Source: Paragordius varius
Lineage: Eukaryota > Nematomorpha
Assembly (NCBI GenBank): GCA_964247055.1
Contig: OZ176054.1
Location: 9,052,001 to 9,116,000, forward strand
Length of the DNA: 64,000 bases
Direction: 5' to 3'
The notes beneath the pieces were generated by a model. It ran no database searches, had not been told where the DNA came from, and saw only the letters and a list, made by a program, of their open reading frames with translations. This document shows positions 48,831 to 62,777 of this stretch, piece by piece (position 1 is the stretch's first letter; each line of letters starts with the position of its first letter). A program made the position numbers and the translations under genes.

Positions 48831-49765
48831 TGATAGGGAAATGTATCAGAATTATCATGGTGTTTTTGGTTACCTTTACGAGTGATATAAGAAAGTTATT
48901 TATAATTTTGTAATAAGTGCTGCGTTTCAGAAAATAGCAAAATTTTAAGCACACTCATTAAATAAATTTTTTGGAGAAAGCTGAATGCTTCATTCCAAAA
49001 GTCCCAAATTTTTCTTACAAACGCAAAAATTCTATTGCGCGATAAAACTATATATATATATATATATATATATTACCAAAACTATGTTTTAGCGTATTTT
49101 ATACTATTTTTGCGATAATAGAAACGATATAAAAACGCTTTTATATATTATAACACTTTTAATCTATAATTTGATGATAACATTTCCACCGCTTCAGAAT
49201 TATAAAGGTTAATTTACTCTTAAATTTTGGTGAATTGTTTTAAAAAAACACAATTTATATTTAATAAATTTACGCACGAAGAAATTAATCAAAATTTTGA
49301 GGTGATAAAAAGTGTTTTAATATCAAAAAGCGTTTTTACGTTTCCATCATGCCTGATAGGATAAGTACGATAAAAAACAAAATTCCTAAATTTTAAATTT
49401 TTGTAAAAAACATGCATTTTTCAAATGTTTTTACTTGATATCATTAGCATTTAAAATTTAGAGCGCAAGCTCTGCGCGTTTATTTTAAGAAAACAACCAA
49501 TGAAGAGCAAAAAAAATTGGAATTTTTGGAGCCCACATCAAAAATTAAATTTTTTAGAAATAGTGTTTTGCTATTTATATGTATTTTATTATACATTTTA
49601 CTGATATTTTTGGAAATGAAGCATTTAATTTTCACCAAAAAATTTTATTTGAAAAATATGGGCAAATTTTGCTATTTTTTGATATCAAGCACTGCCACAA
49701 AAGTGTGTCTCATAAAACACTTATAAGCCCCAAAACCAAGAGGACCATGAGATTCCTTATACATT
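48829..49765. mobile_element. Palindromic MITE, family A, copy 3
   Basis: The left end TTCTGATAGGGAAATGTATC then AGAATTATCATGG matches the reverse complement of the right end of copy 1. The right end reads AAACCAAGAGGACCATGAGA then TTCCTTATACATTTTTC. Inverted arms are visible (ATGCTTCATT near 48985 and AATGAAGCATTTAA near 49615). No coding potential. Further similar but weaker sequence continues to about 50200. Confidence 0.6.
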
Positions 49766-50224
49766 TTTCTACCTGTATGTATATATATTTCATTATGATG
49801 TTTGTATACTGTATATTTATTCTGGTATCGCCCCTAAGAGGGATTAAAAAAAAGTTATTTACACTTTTGTGGTAAGTGCTCCATAGAAAATGGCAAAATA
49901 CATTTCTTTAAATAAAATTTTTTCGGTCAAAGCTAAAAATGTTTCTCAAAAAAAAACTAAAATATAATCATAAATGCTTATTAAAAGCAAAACGATAATT
50001 TTAAAAAAAAATTAATTTTTAGAAATGGGCCACAAAAGTTCCAAATTTTTTTGCTTTTAAAGCTAGAATAAGCGCAAAAATGCCGAGATTGCGCCATAAA
50101 TATTTTAAATATGCTAAATTTAATATAAATAAAATTATACATATCTTTCTTTAAAATCTATATTTTAGAGAAATTTGCTGAAACGCATTTCTTACTCTTT
50201 TAAATGGTGGAGAAATTTTCATTA

Positions 50225-50450
50225 AAAACTAAGTTCAATTTTAGCGTTAGAATCAAACAAACACGATTGTCAGCGAAAATGTTGTAAAATAAAAAAGGCG
50301 TTGAAGCAGTTTGATATGAAGCTTTTTTTCAAAACTATTAGATATTTACATAATTTTTATGGATTGAGGCTAAATTAAAATTGGAATCATCCCCTTCAGT
50401 ATTTTTAATAATATTAATTTAATATGGTCTGGGCTCACTAGTTAGCCCAA
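50225..50450 (+). repeat. Dispersed repeat, family C, copy 2
   Basis: It shares TTTTAGCGTTAGAATC, AAAAAGGCGTTGAAGCAGTT and the ATTGGAATC..CCTTCAGTA block with the inverted copy at 57725-57975 and partly with 22745-22935. Non-coding. Confidence 0.65.
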
Positions 50451-53400
50451 TTTAAATCGCACTATTAAAGCTATCTAAATTTAATAAATCAACACAACTA
50501 TTTGACCAAAAAACAATGTTAGATCAAAAGTAGAAATATCTCAAACACACCCTCATATTCTATTTAGAACTATTATATGGAACTGAAATCAAAAATAAAA
50601 ACTGTTCAGTCTCCTATTCCTCATGTTTGATATTTTTTCGTATTTTATATTACCCATCATTTTAAAGCATTTCGTTTTTGGATGCATTAATCTCAATCAA
50701 TTAAAATACCTTGTTACAAATTTAAATAAATCACATTTTGGCTTCTGCAACCAGGAAACATACATAAAACTGTGATGGATTTAAGGTCCTATATGATTTT
50801 AGTAAATTATCAATAGATTTTGTTTATGTTTTGTAGATTTTTGGGTTATGGATATATATAAAAATGCAAAAATCATATCCATTTAATTAAGAACAACAAA
50901 ATCGGAACCGTAACCACTTTGTCTTTCAAAAACGTAAACTGAAACGAATGATGAGACTACAAAAATGACTTGGAACTCCAATCTTTGGAACTAAAAAACG
51001 GACAACACGTAAAAACTAAAAGGCAAATATTTTTTAATAATGACACCCTACTTTTTAAACCTTGATTTTTTCCACATAATTTCATGCAATTTTGAATTAC
51101 ATAATTCGGTGTATCAACACTTCATGCTTACAATTTTGTATCTGGACTACTGTTTTGAAAGTTATTTAATTATAATTTAATTATCAAACATTGTTCTCTG
51201 GTATTAGATAAAAAAAACTCCTAATTGTTTTTTTACAATTTGGTGAATTCTAGGGACTAAAATTAGGATAGTGCAAAACATGATTAAAAACAACTAAAAT
51301 CAATTGGTAGAATCTAACCCGAAATCTTAAGTTAATTAATAAGATTCAACCATAATATACAATTATTTGCCTATTGTTTTAGCGATTAAAAAAATAAAAA
51401 AAATAGCGGCGAAAAAGTTTAATATGCGGATTTTTTTGCAATTATTAAAAAAAATAACGGTATAAAAATTTATTACCTATTATTATATGCATAATAAATA
51501 AAGTTACTCTCACTCCGTTCTGTTATCACTTTAACATTTTAAATATTGAACGGCCAAAAATAAAGAACTTTTAAAATTATTAGGTTTTGCTTTTTCATAC
51601 CTATCTTAATAACTTTTACTTTGGGAAATATATATTAATATAAGTTGATCCATTTTAAAATATTTTTATTTTGTGATAATTACAATAAAATAAGAAGAAA
51701 AATAAAATAATTAACTTTTAATTACACCTAAATAATAATTATTAAAAATTTCATGAACTGTAAAGAAAAGCGTTGAATATGGAATTAACCGAGATAACTT
51801 TGTGACACAACTTATAAAGATCTATTTATCATCTGTGGGAAATATGTTCTTAGAAGATATTTATTTTATGAAAAACTATAAATATTAAATAAATCATATC
51901 TAAAATGTTTATTATTTAAACTTTCAATTAGTTTTTTTTGTGAAAATAACCCAAAAATCTTAATATAGTAAATTAATATAGTCTGATATATAAAAGAAAC
52001 GATTAACTATATATTATGATACAAAAATTATTAATTATATGAGGATGAAAATCATGTAAAAGTTTGACATATACATAAGATCAAATTGACCGTTAATATT
52101 AATTTTAATAAGGTGATTAAAATTTAAAACAGTTAATTTAAATTGTAAAAATATTTTATAAGTAATATTTTGTTTCGATCTTTAAAGTATAGGGTTGTGT
52201 TTATTTTAACTTAGGTCGTCTGTAATGTTCCATTAATTTTGAAGATTTTGGACACAACCAGTTGCGGCTCTGTACTCTAGTATTTATCACCATTAATTTG
52301 GAAATTAGCCCGGGATGGAACATCACTGGAAACTTTTACTTAATCGCAACGCAATATCCCACAATCCAAAAAATTCCTGAAATTCAATATTCAGTTCTGC
52401 AAATATCAGCGGCTTCAACATTCCATTTTTACCGCCAAACTACTCTTTAAAGTTTTAAAAATTGGTTCATTCTAGTTGACAATTCTTTAACATGTTTCAA
52501 TTTGTCGGGTTTAGTTTAGTCTGTTGTTTTGGGTTACTTTAGTTAATAAGATAGATTTGATGTATATATGTCACTTGATTGTGTTGTAAAATATAGGCCA
52601 TAACATAACATTTAATTACATATTTTTGTAGAATACATTTAACTATACATTGCTATGAAGGCCTAATCATCACTGTCTGCTCTAAGCATGTGAGTGTTTG
52701 AAGCCGTCATGGGTACTTTATTGAATTCAAGTCCTTTATTTTCAAATGAAAAATAGACCATAAATTGTATATATTTAATAGAATGAGAATTATTTTATGA
52801 AAAATATTTATTAATTTTTTAAACTGATTTTTAAATGATTAAATCAGATATTACGCTCCAAGAAACGGAAGGGTTTTTGATCCGGCGCTATTTTTCAAAT
52901 AATTGGTTGACCCGTTTATTAAAGGTGAACTAAATTTTTAAACTATTTCCTAAATTTAGGTCAATATATATAACCCCTAATAATATAAAAAATTTGAATT
53001 GTATTATCAAAAAGTGTTTTAAACTCTAGATATTTTACACATGATTCCAACTGTAAAATAATTAATCATTTATAACTTACCATTTCCTTTAAGGGTGAAA
53101 AGGAACTTTTGCGTGCGGTATTTTGAAAGGGAACAAAATAAATTATTCAAGCAAATTAATTATATTTTTACCGCTCAATACAGAATTGAAAATATGTTAA
53201 TTTTATTTTTTACGTAGAGCTAATAATTAATATTATATCCCTAATCTATAATTGAATGTTATATAAAGATTAAAGGAAATAATCGGCAAAATAAACTTAT
53301 ATATGCCAGAAGAAAACCTAATTATCAACGAACGTTATATAATAAAAAATAAAAAAATAATGTTGAAAAAAGGCACATTTCTTGCAAGGAAATGTTAATT

Positions 53401-54208
53401 GTTTTTCTAACGCATAAAAGGTAATCCTTGATTACAATGGTATTAATATGCAATCATTAGGCACATTTGTGTCTTTATCGTTAATATAAATATTTAAGCT
53501 TTTTAGGGGCGTATTAAAATTTCGTAACTGTGAAAATTTATTACAGAATAATTGTTGATAGACATTGATATATTATTTGCATAAAAGCATTTTAATATTT
53601 TTTTCAAAATATTGAAATAATATAAATTTTTTGCCTAACCACAACAGTACCTTAATGCCTTGGCCCAATTAACACTCGCTACGAATGTGTTTAAAGTTGG
53701 TGGAAGTTTTTTATAAAAACTCTTATTATTATTAATTTCGATATTAAGTATTTCTTGATAAAAAGCATAACTAGATCCTCAATATTAAAACTCTCCAATA
53801 TTATTATATGTGTGCTGATAAAGGTATGACTCGATCGTAATAGATGGATTTTAAATTTAAACGTGATATATTTTATAAAATAAAAAAATATTAAATAGCG
53901 TATGTCGACAGATGAAAAAGTACATAAATTAAGAAGTCAATTTTAATTTCATTATAGAATAATTTAACATTATATATATGACCTATTCAAAATTATTTTA
54001 GGTTAGATCGTTTCAATTACTCCATATTCATATAAATTATTTGAAAGTGTTAATAATCGTTAAAAATATGTTTGCTCAACTATGCATTTTTTTTGATGAG
54101 GTGTATACTATTTATACTCGTAACTGTTTTTTGTTTACCTTTTCAAGAAGATATTCCTAAAACGAGAATATCTAAAAAAACTATTTAATATAAGTCAACT
54201 TTAGATCT

Positions 54209-54245
<37 letters not shown>

Positions 54246-55844
54246 GATGTTGAGATATTTTTTTATGCTGTGAGATATAACAGGTAAACAACGGAGGGAT
54301 TTTTATATATATATGCATATGACTTCTTTTTTTTTCTAAAATAGTTTCAAATTTATTGCAATCAGTTCTTATATGAAAAATAAAAAATATGTTAACAAGC
54401 ATTTTAATCATATTGAATTCTATTATCATTGTATATTGCTGCTATTTAATTATTATTATTGTAAAATATATAAAACAATATAATAATATTAAGAATAATT
54501 AGGTATGTGAAACAACCAATCAACCTACCTTATTCATGAAATCATAAAAATAGAAAAGAAAAAAAACGGTTTAAAGAACAGAGATACAGAACAACGTATA
54601 TTTCATCAAAAGTTTTTTTTATTTCATTTGATAAAGTGAATGTTAAAAACATTTTTAAGGCAGCGTTTCAAAACCGAAAATATGAAAAAAGAAAAATAAA
54701 TAAAAATATCGCTATTATAATTAATACATCATATCCAGAAATAAGAATTATTATAATTATAATCACAAAATCTTGCTTTTGAATATGTAAAACACATTAA
54801 CACAGCCAAACCTGCCATATCTTTCTTAAAATTCTACTTATAATATTCGATGGATATAAATTTTGGTACAGTTTGATCATCTGAAGGGGAAATGATCAAA
54901 TCAAGCGTAATTCAATATTCATCAGTTATAACCGTAATAATATTATAATTTAACTATTAAATCGTCGCATATGTCAAAATGGTGATGATCCGTCAAAGAT
55001 GGTATATTTGTTTTTATTTTAATATTGATACACTTCTTTTCTGGAATAAAACCGGTCTTACAACTAAAACTGTGATTCATGGTTACTTGTCGCTATCATA
55101 TATTGTAATTTAAAAGTTTTTTGCCATTGTGTAATAATCAATTTTGAATTTTGAAGGGACTCAACAATTTTACCTAAATATGATGTTTTAATAAAACTCA
55201 TATATTTTTTTACATATATCAAAATTGTGGACATTGTTTTTTAACATGTATAAGCACGCAACTTTTTTTCACGTTCACTCTCAAAAGAAATAACAAACTT
55301 TATATATGATTGTACAATTTAATAAATCAGTATATGTCACGCAAATTAATTATATCCTTTTTTAACATTTCTAACACATCATATTCATCCATAACCTTTT
55401 TTCGATTAACCATACTATATATTTATGTTCAAATTGTTTCATAGGGTATTCGTTTTTAATTTAAAACGTTTTAGTAATCAAAACATCCCCAATTCTAGAC
55501 TCCTTTTTGAAAGGGTTTACAATTAATGGGTCGTTAGAGTTTTATTATAAAGAATGGGAGTAAACATTTCATTTTATGCAGCAATGATTTATGCATATAT
55601 TTAGTTGTGTCAAAGCGTCCAGATAAATCTTAAAAGGCTCATTTTAGATGTTATTAAAACATAAAATAACGTTTTTTTTCTAACAAGCTTGTTTATATTC
55701 GGCTAAAATTTCGGATGCCGTTATTGAAAATCTAATCTATTGACTAAAGAACTTTACATATTATAATAGCAGAATATAAGCTGTTTCGATGATAATATGC
55801 AACTGACATAGGGACGTTTTACAATGCCTATGTTTAGATTTTAT
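50451..55844. other. Gene-free AT-rich intergenic region
   Basis: I see no gene. A fragment of MITE family E lies inverted at about 51140-51215, an (AT)n run at 54209-54242, and a slightly GC-richer 190 bp at 52255-52450 with a 62-codon open frame I cannot identify. The rest is simple AT-rich DNA. Confidence 0.5.
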
Positions 55845-56455
55845 ACCATTTGCACTTCAAGAGTGTCCTTAAACACTTCAAGTTGGTCCTTGAACATTTC
55901 AAGTTGGTCCTTGAACACTTCAAGTTGGTCCTTGAACATTTCAGTTGAACTTTAAACACGTTGGACCTTAAACATTTCAAGTTGGTCCTCGAACACTTCA
56001 AGTTGGTCCTAAAATTTTTAAATTTTATTTAACCATAATTTTTGCACGCTTTTTTTATTATATTGTTTTTTAACCTAATTTTCTTTATTTTTTATATATT
56101 AATTCATTTAAAATAAAAAAAATTATTCAAAAACCACTTTTTTATTTCAAACTAATTTCTTTTCCAAATTAACAAAATTATTATATACGGTTTCTCAATG
56201 ATTGAAATTTGATATTGATTAAAAATTTATGTTAAATAATAGAAAATAGGTTAAAAACGATAAAATAGATGAATGATATACGGTTTGATTGATAAAAATT
56301 ATACAATACAAAAAAGCTAAAGGACCAACTTGAAGGGTTCAAGGACCCTCTTGAAGTGTTCAAGAACCAACTTGAAATGTTCAAAGACAAACTTGAAATG
56401 TTCAAGGACCAACTTGAAGTGTTCAAGGACACTCTTGAAGTGCAAATGGTATATA
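55845..56455 (+). mobile_element. Family D element, copy 3: complete, minisatellite-ended inverted repeats
   Basis: The ends are TATACCATTTGCACTTCAAG then AGTGTCCTT at 55845 and its exact reverse complement ending at about 56455. Inward of each end lie five to seven tandem units of about 23 bp (GGTCCTTGAACACTTCAAGTT type), mirrored on the other side. The 300-bp centre is non-coding and contains GATGAATGATATACGGTTTG. This is the best preserved of the four copies and defines the family. Confidence 0.8.
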
Positions 56456-56893
56456 TACAACGAAGCATGCTTTCATGCATGGGTGGTCAACACGCGGCAA
56501 CCAGTTAAAAATTCCGAAAATTAATAAACAAATACGATAAAAATTTGCATTTATATGCTTATAATATGTTAATAAATAAAATTGATATCTCAACAGCCCC
56601 TGCTCTAATGTTAAATAATTTATTTATTATGGTACTAATCTATATCACCGTTTTGAAATAAATTTAAGTGGATAATATGTCATTCTAAAACTAAAATTAT
56701 AATAAAAACACGTTATTATGGAAGCGGACCCCTTTTCACTACCCAGATTATAACAATAAAAAATAATATGAATTTTTCAATACTAACCATTTTATATCCT
56801 GAATTCCGTTTTAGTCATCTTAGTTTTATTTTTAGTTAAGTTTAAAAATTTTAATATCCTTATATTTAGTTTTGGTATACCAGGGACATTACA

Positions 56894-58250
56894 ATGGATT
56901 GGGATTTTTATATGGATTTTATCTTTCCACACACAGGTAAATTTATTTATTTTTAATTCGTATAAATTTATTTTCAACAAATTAATTGATATTGGAAATC
57001 ATTTTCCATAATTTTTTAATACAAAATATTGTGAATCTCCAACATTATTATTTTACAGGTTTTCGTTAAAACGATTTATAAACTTAACAATTGATATTAT
57101 TATGATTATTATTATTATAAAACTTATTCATTTCTCTTCCTGTTTTACAATTTTAAAATTTATTTAAATAAAATTATAATTTTATGTTTATAAATGAATA
57201 AATGATGGATTATTATGTATTAATACCATCTAATCTAATTTATGCTGTAACAATTAACACTTAGCATTCATAAATTTTTTTATGATATTATACCAAATCT
57301 GTCTTGAAAAAAAATCACAAATACTTAATCCTTAACCCACTTTTTTTTCAATTTTAATATTACTTATTATCAAATAATTTTGAAAAAAAAACATTTATAT
57401 AATTAAAGATTGGTGCGACTTAGTGGGAACATCAAGACTTTTATAAAATATAATTAAATTTTTAATGTTATAAAATTTAAATGGGTATATTAATTGTTTA
57501 CAGAATCTAAAATAAGATAGAAACATGATAAATAAATAATTGATATATCAATGGTTTTAGTCGAAATTTTTGATAATCATATTTTTACTATATAGTATAT
57601 TTTATTGAATATATTTTTATTTAAATAATTAATATTGTATTTTTTAGATTGTTTATGGGATTCAGGGATTAGAGCGTAAGTTATTATTTAACCTTATTTA
57701 CATATCTTTATTTTACACAAACTCAATTATAAATTAAAATTGGGGTATTTCTAGACCCCACACCATATTATTGACATTATTAAAATACTACTAAAAGAAA
57801 CGGTTCCAATTTCAATTTACGCTTCTATCCTATATAAATAAGTCAAAATATCTAAATAAAGTTAAGTTTTAAAAATAAATTCCATATCAAACTGCTTCGA
57901 CGCCCTTTTTATTTTACAACATTTATGCAAAATATCGTATTTTTATTATTCTGACGCTAAAATTAGGTAATTTTTTTTAACATGTAAAATAAATGGATAT
58001 AAACAGAAGTCGTTTATTTTGCATACATGTCATGTTGCCTATTTTTTACCTACAAGTTTATCCATAAAATAAGATATATCATGTCATTTTAAGTGAATAT
58101 AACTTTGTATTTCGGTGCATAAATGTTGTCTAAGTGCAAACCTTTGAAATAGTTTCAATGCATTTCATTTTATTAAAATCTTGGATTTACAGAGGCCTGT
58201 GGTCTCTATTTTGAATTGAAGGACGAAAATGAATGTGTGTTGATTGTATC
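56894..58250 (+). CDS. Candidate 5' exons of the ZP-domain gene
   Basis: Three possible exons precede the ZP exons: 56894-56936 (ATG, then a CACACAG/GTAAAT donor), 57648-57675 (between TTTTTAG and GTAAGT) and 58192-58244 (after TTTACAG; reads ACGLYFELKDENECVLIVSKC before a stop). The third could be a cysteine-bearing extracellular segment. The phases do not all agree, so I do not claim a joined model; the true start of the gene and its signal peptide are unknown. Confidence 0.3.
57725..57975 (-). repeat. Dispersed repeat, family C, copy 3 (inverted)
   Basis: The reverse complement reads TTTTAGCGTCAGAATAAT, GGGCGTCGAAGCAGTTTGAT and GGAACCGTTTCTTTTAGTAG, and ends in TACCCCAATTTTAATTTATA. It matches 50225-50450 over about 220 bp, and 22745-22935 partly. 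It lies between candidate exons of the ZP gene. Confidence 0.65.
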
Positions 58251-58418
58251 CAAGTGTTAATAGAAAAAAACTTATGAAATTATTTTGTTAATGAACCGCG
58301 TTATTCCCTATTAAATTTAATTAAATATTTCCTTAAGATATCATCGCCCCATATTCTCTAATTTAATATATCATGTAAAATATAATTTAAAATTAACACA
58401 ACACTGTTTGTTATACAG

Positions 58419-61400
58419 TAACACTGTTATGCAAAGTGGATTCTATGGATGTCATAATGCATTTTCAAGAACCATTTCATGGAGTGATTGTTACGATACA
58501 GGACCCGTCTAGCCAATGTCTTACACGAGGATTAGGCAAAACCAAAATCGTTTTCTCCATTCCCGTAAACTCTTGTGGAACGTTGGGGGTATCGTTTTTT
58601 TATATGATATAATTTTGGCATAAAAGACGATGATATTTATTTATACAACTCTAAGATTAATCAGTGATAATAAGCGTATAATAATGAATTTTCAGCCACA
58701 AAAAGTGTAAATAAAAATATCAAAAAATTAGCTTTGTTTTAACATTATATCATAGGCAAAAAATATTTTGAGATAAAAAATTATTCATATTTGTAGGCAA
58801 GAGGATTGGGTTTTAACAATAGTATTCGCATTCAACAAGAAGAAACAGTTATAACTGCACAAGATGAATTTTGGGACATTGATTGTTTGCACAGAACGGC
58901 CGTGAAGGATATCAAAGCCGGGTTTACAACCGACTATGCAATCGCTGAAGATCCACTACAAATCTCATTTAATCAAAGCCATATGTAAGCTTTTTTAGAA
59001 GGAAGTTAGGTTTTTGTTTTTTTACAATTAAAAATTGAATTGACATATTTATGATTTTCTAGCTTTCCCAGAAGCGTTTATGCTCTGAAAAGAACGAAAG
59101 AATGGAAAATACTCATAGTTGTTACAGGGATGGCGGTGACACTACTTTTCCTTGGAATCATAACTTTGGGACTTATGTGTATACGTCGCAGACACCAAAA
59201 CAATCATAAACTTTCACCCTTTTGTTCTCACAAAGTTGAAATTGGAGATGGGGATTATGGGATACACCATGCATATGGTAAGGATATAAGAAAATCTAAA
59301 CATGATAAAAGACACTCAAATTATTTAAATAATGATGATAATATCAATCATCGTCACACGAATGTTAAAATGTCGTGTGTGGAATCAGACGATGGGAACA
59401 AACCTATAACAGCCATGTTTTATTCCTCCTCTGCAATTGGGAAAAATAAATATACCACTCATTTCGATACTTTAGATATAATACCCAAAAATATGACACC
59501 AAATACGTCGTCAGAGTCTACATCACCGCACATCGAAATGCCATACTCCTGGTTTGACAAAGGTGTTAAAGCCGATACCACTGATCTATCCAATACTACA
59601 AATAATAATCGATCTTTGTTAGATGATATTTGGCCAAACAATGATTTTGAAAGGGAAGGGGAAAATAACAGAGGGGAAGGGGAGACTGGTTATCTATCCA
59701 ATGGAGAAAGACAAAAAGCCGACGTTAACAATAGAAACTGGGCCCTGACTGTAAAATCTATTGAAGCATCAAATTTTAATGATGCGAAAAATAGGTATCA
59801 TGATGACATGAATGAAGAACGTTTCACAAAAGAAGACAAGCAAATCATAGGAGGTTCTCCCTACGAAATCAACTCTGTTAACACTACTGTATCCTCATCA
59901 AAACCTCACAACAAAAAAGCTCATACAGCTCTGCGAAGGAAAGAGTCTTTGAGTTGCGATGATTTAGATAAAGCATCCATGGATTCAATGAAAATGCCAT
60001 CGCCCATGATGTCTAAAAAAGGCTTTACAAAACAGTCTACAAGAAGTTATATGGACTATGGTTCCATCTCTTCATCCCGAAGAAGCCTTAATCTAACTAT
60101 CGATGCCATGGGTTGGCATGATTTAAAAACAAATGATCCATGTCCCGATACAAAATTTAAAACAGACAAAACGAGATGTAATAAGGACAGTAATAGGGTA
60201 AACGAATCGGACACAGAAGATAGAGAAAAGGATACAGATTGTGAAACGCTTGAAAAATCTAGCCTAAATACACCCAGTAGTAAATGGGTAAAGCCACAAA
60301 AGTTATGGAATAAAAATGACGCTAGATTGGAGAGTACTAAGCACGAGGCATGTGAAGATACACACCCATACCATGCTTCATTCCATCATTTGACGGACAC
60401 TGATTGCCATTCATCTATTAATATGGGAAAACAGGACAATGCTTGGACCAATGCAGACTCTCTTCATAAAAGGTTCATATTGTAATATTGTTTTAAGAAT
60501 TAGTTTAAATAAAAATGGTTTAATTGATATTCAGTTTCATATTACGAAGCAATATAAATAGTAACCACATTGATTAAAAAAAGACAAAACAGAGCCAATT
60601 TCAAAACGGTGATTTAAGCAAATATTTACAATTACAAACATGTAGTAAGTTTCCTGATATTTCAAGATTTTTAAGTAAGAAAATTGGCTAGTTTCGGTTG
60701 GATTTTATATATAATACATTATTTGTGGATATTAATAACTGTTATATATATATAAATATAGAGATTTTTCCCCACTTTCATTCAAAAGCATTTCATCCGC
60801 CGAAAATTTTGATCAAACATATTCTAAGAAAAATGCAGTCATTGCATCTAATGGATTGGCCAAATTAAATTCTTTGTCAAACAACAAACAACTTCTCAAT
60901 CTAAGTTTATATATAAATCCCAACTCAAGAATTAATCATTTATCAAAAATGCATAATGATGGTGATGATATGAATAACAATAAAAATAAAAGAGATATCG
61001 ACCAAATTACTTATGTTGGTGATAACTCCATATCTACCCCTAGAAGTACTAAACCATTTCGATTACCCCGAATATATTTGGGAGAATCAACAAATAAAAT
61101 CGGTATTTATATATTATCAAATAATTTTACACGTAAACCTTGTAAAAGAAGTCTTTAACCCAAACATATTTTAATGTTTGTAAAATGCACTTAATTTAGT
61201 TATCATCATTTCTAGAATTAAATTTTGGAAAAAAGTTATATAAATATTTATGTTGAAAAATCATTAAAAAGGGATATAATAGGAATACTAAAGGGAAATG
61301 AAGACTATAACTAAATTAATGCGCACATATAACAAACAGATAATCAATTATTATTTTTTTATCTTTTATTCAAGCTGTATGAAAAAAAAAATTATTCCAA

Positions 61401-62777
61401 ACATTTAAAAGGGGAACAATAATTTTCCGACAACTTTATCAGAAAACCCAAATTCCTAGCTAACTCAAATTATAACATTTAATTGACGACATAAAAACCT
61501 TTTTTCTTTTTTTACAAATCGTTATTTTTACTAGCCTCAAATTCAAGGATGCTAGACAGCTTTCCAACCGAGGAACCTGGATGTGATATAAGTTATTATC
61601 AATCTACAATAAGGGGTAATGTGGATGTCAATGCATTAGGTAAATTGTTAAATATTAAATTTATTCTAAATTAAGGCAGATTGCTAATAATTACCGTCAG
61701 TGGCTTGTTTCATGTTAACTCGAAATTTTTTGTCAAATTAATTTAAAAGAAAATTTATTAATTAAAAGATACCATGTAAATCTTGCCTTTATTATGAGTC
61801 CCCTACTTTTTAAATTTTAAATCTCTATGCCTAGGTAAAAACAGCAATTTATTACCCCATGACGCTGACCACGCACCTGAGAACAGAAATAGGAGCAGTT
61901 GGTGCATACCGATAAAATTAGGCTCAAATTATTTAGCAAATCCTTCGTTTCCAAACCGTTTCTCACAACACGAAGAAATTATTCCCTCCAACGTTAATCC
62001 TCAAACATTCATTAGAGAAGAAATGGACACAATAACAACGGAATACGAAAAGGTGCTAAAAACTACGACGAAAAAAGACAAATTTTGTCCAGATAATAAT
62101 GATAATAGTATTAATATTAAACGAGAAAAATATATGGCATTAGACAAGGATAAAACACAATACCGTACACCAAATGCAATAAATAAAAATAGTGCTCGTG
62201 ACGGAGAGAATAAAGCTGAAACCAATCCGACAAATGATAAATTTTCTGAGATAATACCCTCTCGCATTATTTATGATACGGTTAAACTTTTTCAAAGTGC
62301 GGACCAAAACCACAATACCAAAAATCATACGAAAACCACAAAACAACCTAGCAAGGTAAATAATTATGATAATTTTATGTAAAATTTGTTTATACGTCTG
62401 GCTGAAAATCAAATTCGATCAATATTTTTTAGTTATTCTAGTCAATTGTTCGAGAACGATAATATAATAGGTTAAGGTAATTTAATATTTGTACTTACAA
62501 AATCACATTTAAATATATTAGCTATAGGTAAAAAACGAAGAAAAAATAGTTAATATTATATTACTCAAACAATATGCAGAGACCGATTGAAAAAACTAAA
62601 ATTGGCAATCCACAATTTCTAAAAACAAGCACTAATACCTCCAACACAAGCAATGAGAGACATGAAATCTCATCAAAAAATTCCTTAAAAAATTCACGAC
62701 CACCCCGCCAAACCCACAGTTTAAGGGAATTAATACAGCAATTTGATGAAAAATCAAGTAAAATTTTACATAAATAA
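58419..62777 (+). CDS. ZP-domain transmembrane protein, C-terminal exons
   Basis: Exons 58419-58588, 58797-58984, 59063-60472, 60789-61102, 61535-61639, 61835-62355 and 62580-62777 join with consistent phases, giving about 968 residues to the TAA. The first two encode a zona pellucida module half: LLCKVDSMDVIMHFQEPFHG, then IVFSIPVNSCGTLG, then NSIRIQQEETVITAQDEFWD and a Cys, the typical ZP-N order as in arthropod and other invertebrate cuticle or apical-matrix ZP proteins. Exon 3 begins with a transmembrane helix (ILIVVTGMAVTLLFLGIITL then GLMCIRRRHQ), followed by some 850 residues of hydrophilic Asn/Ser/Lys/Asp-rich cytoplasmic tail without known domains. ZP proteins polymerise at apical surfaces. 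A long tail is unusual. If the 60472 donor is not used, the frame stops at 60485. 5' exons are not resolved. Confidence 0.75.

Noticed and set aside
52262-52450. A 62-codon frame in a slightly less AT-rich patch
   Set aside because: No similarity or splice context; left as unassigned intergenic DNA.
55845-56455. A CRISPR-like array from the regularly repeated 23-bp units
   Set aside because: The units are contiguous without unique spacers, are mirrored at the two ends of an inverted-repeat element, and the genome is eukaryotic.
62001-62412. Minus-strand hydrophobic frames opposite the ZP gene's sixth exon
   Set aside because: They are shadows of the Asn/Lys-rich coding strand (AAT and AAA read backwards as Ile/Phe-rich codons).
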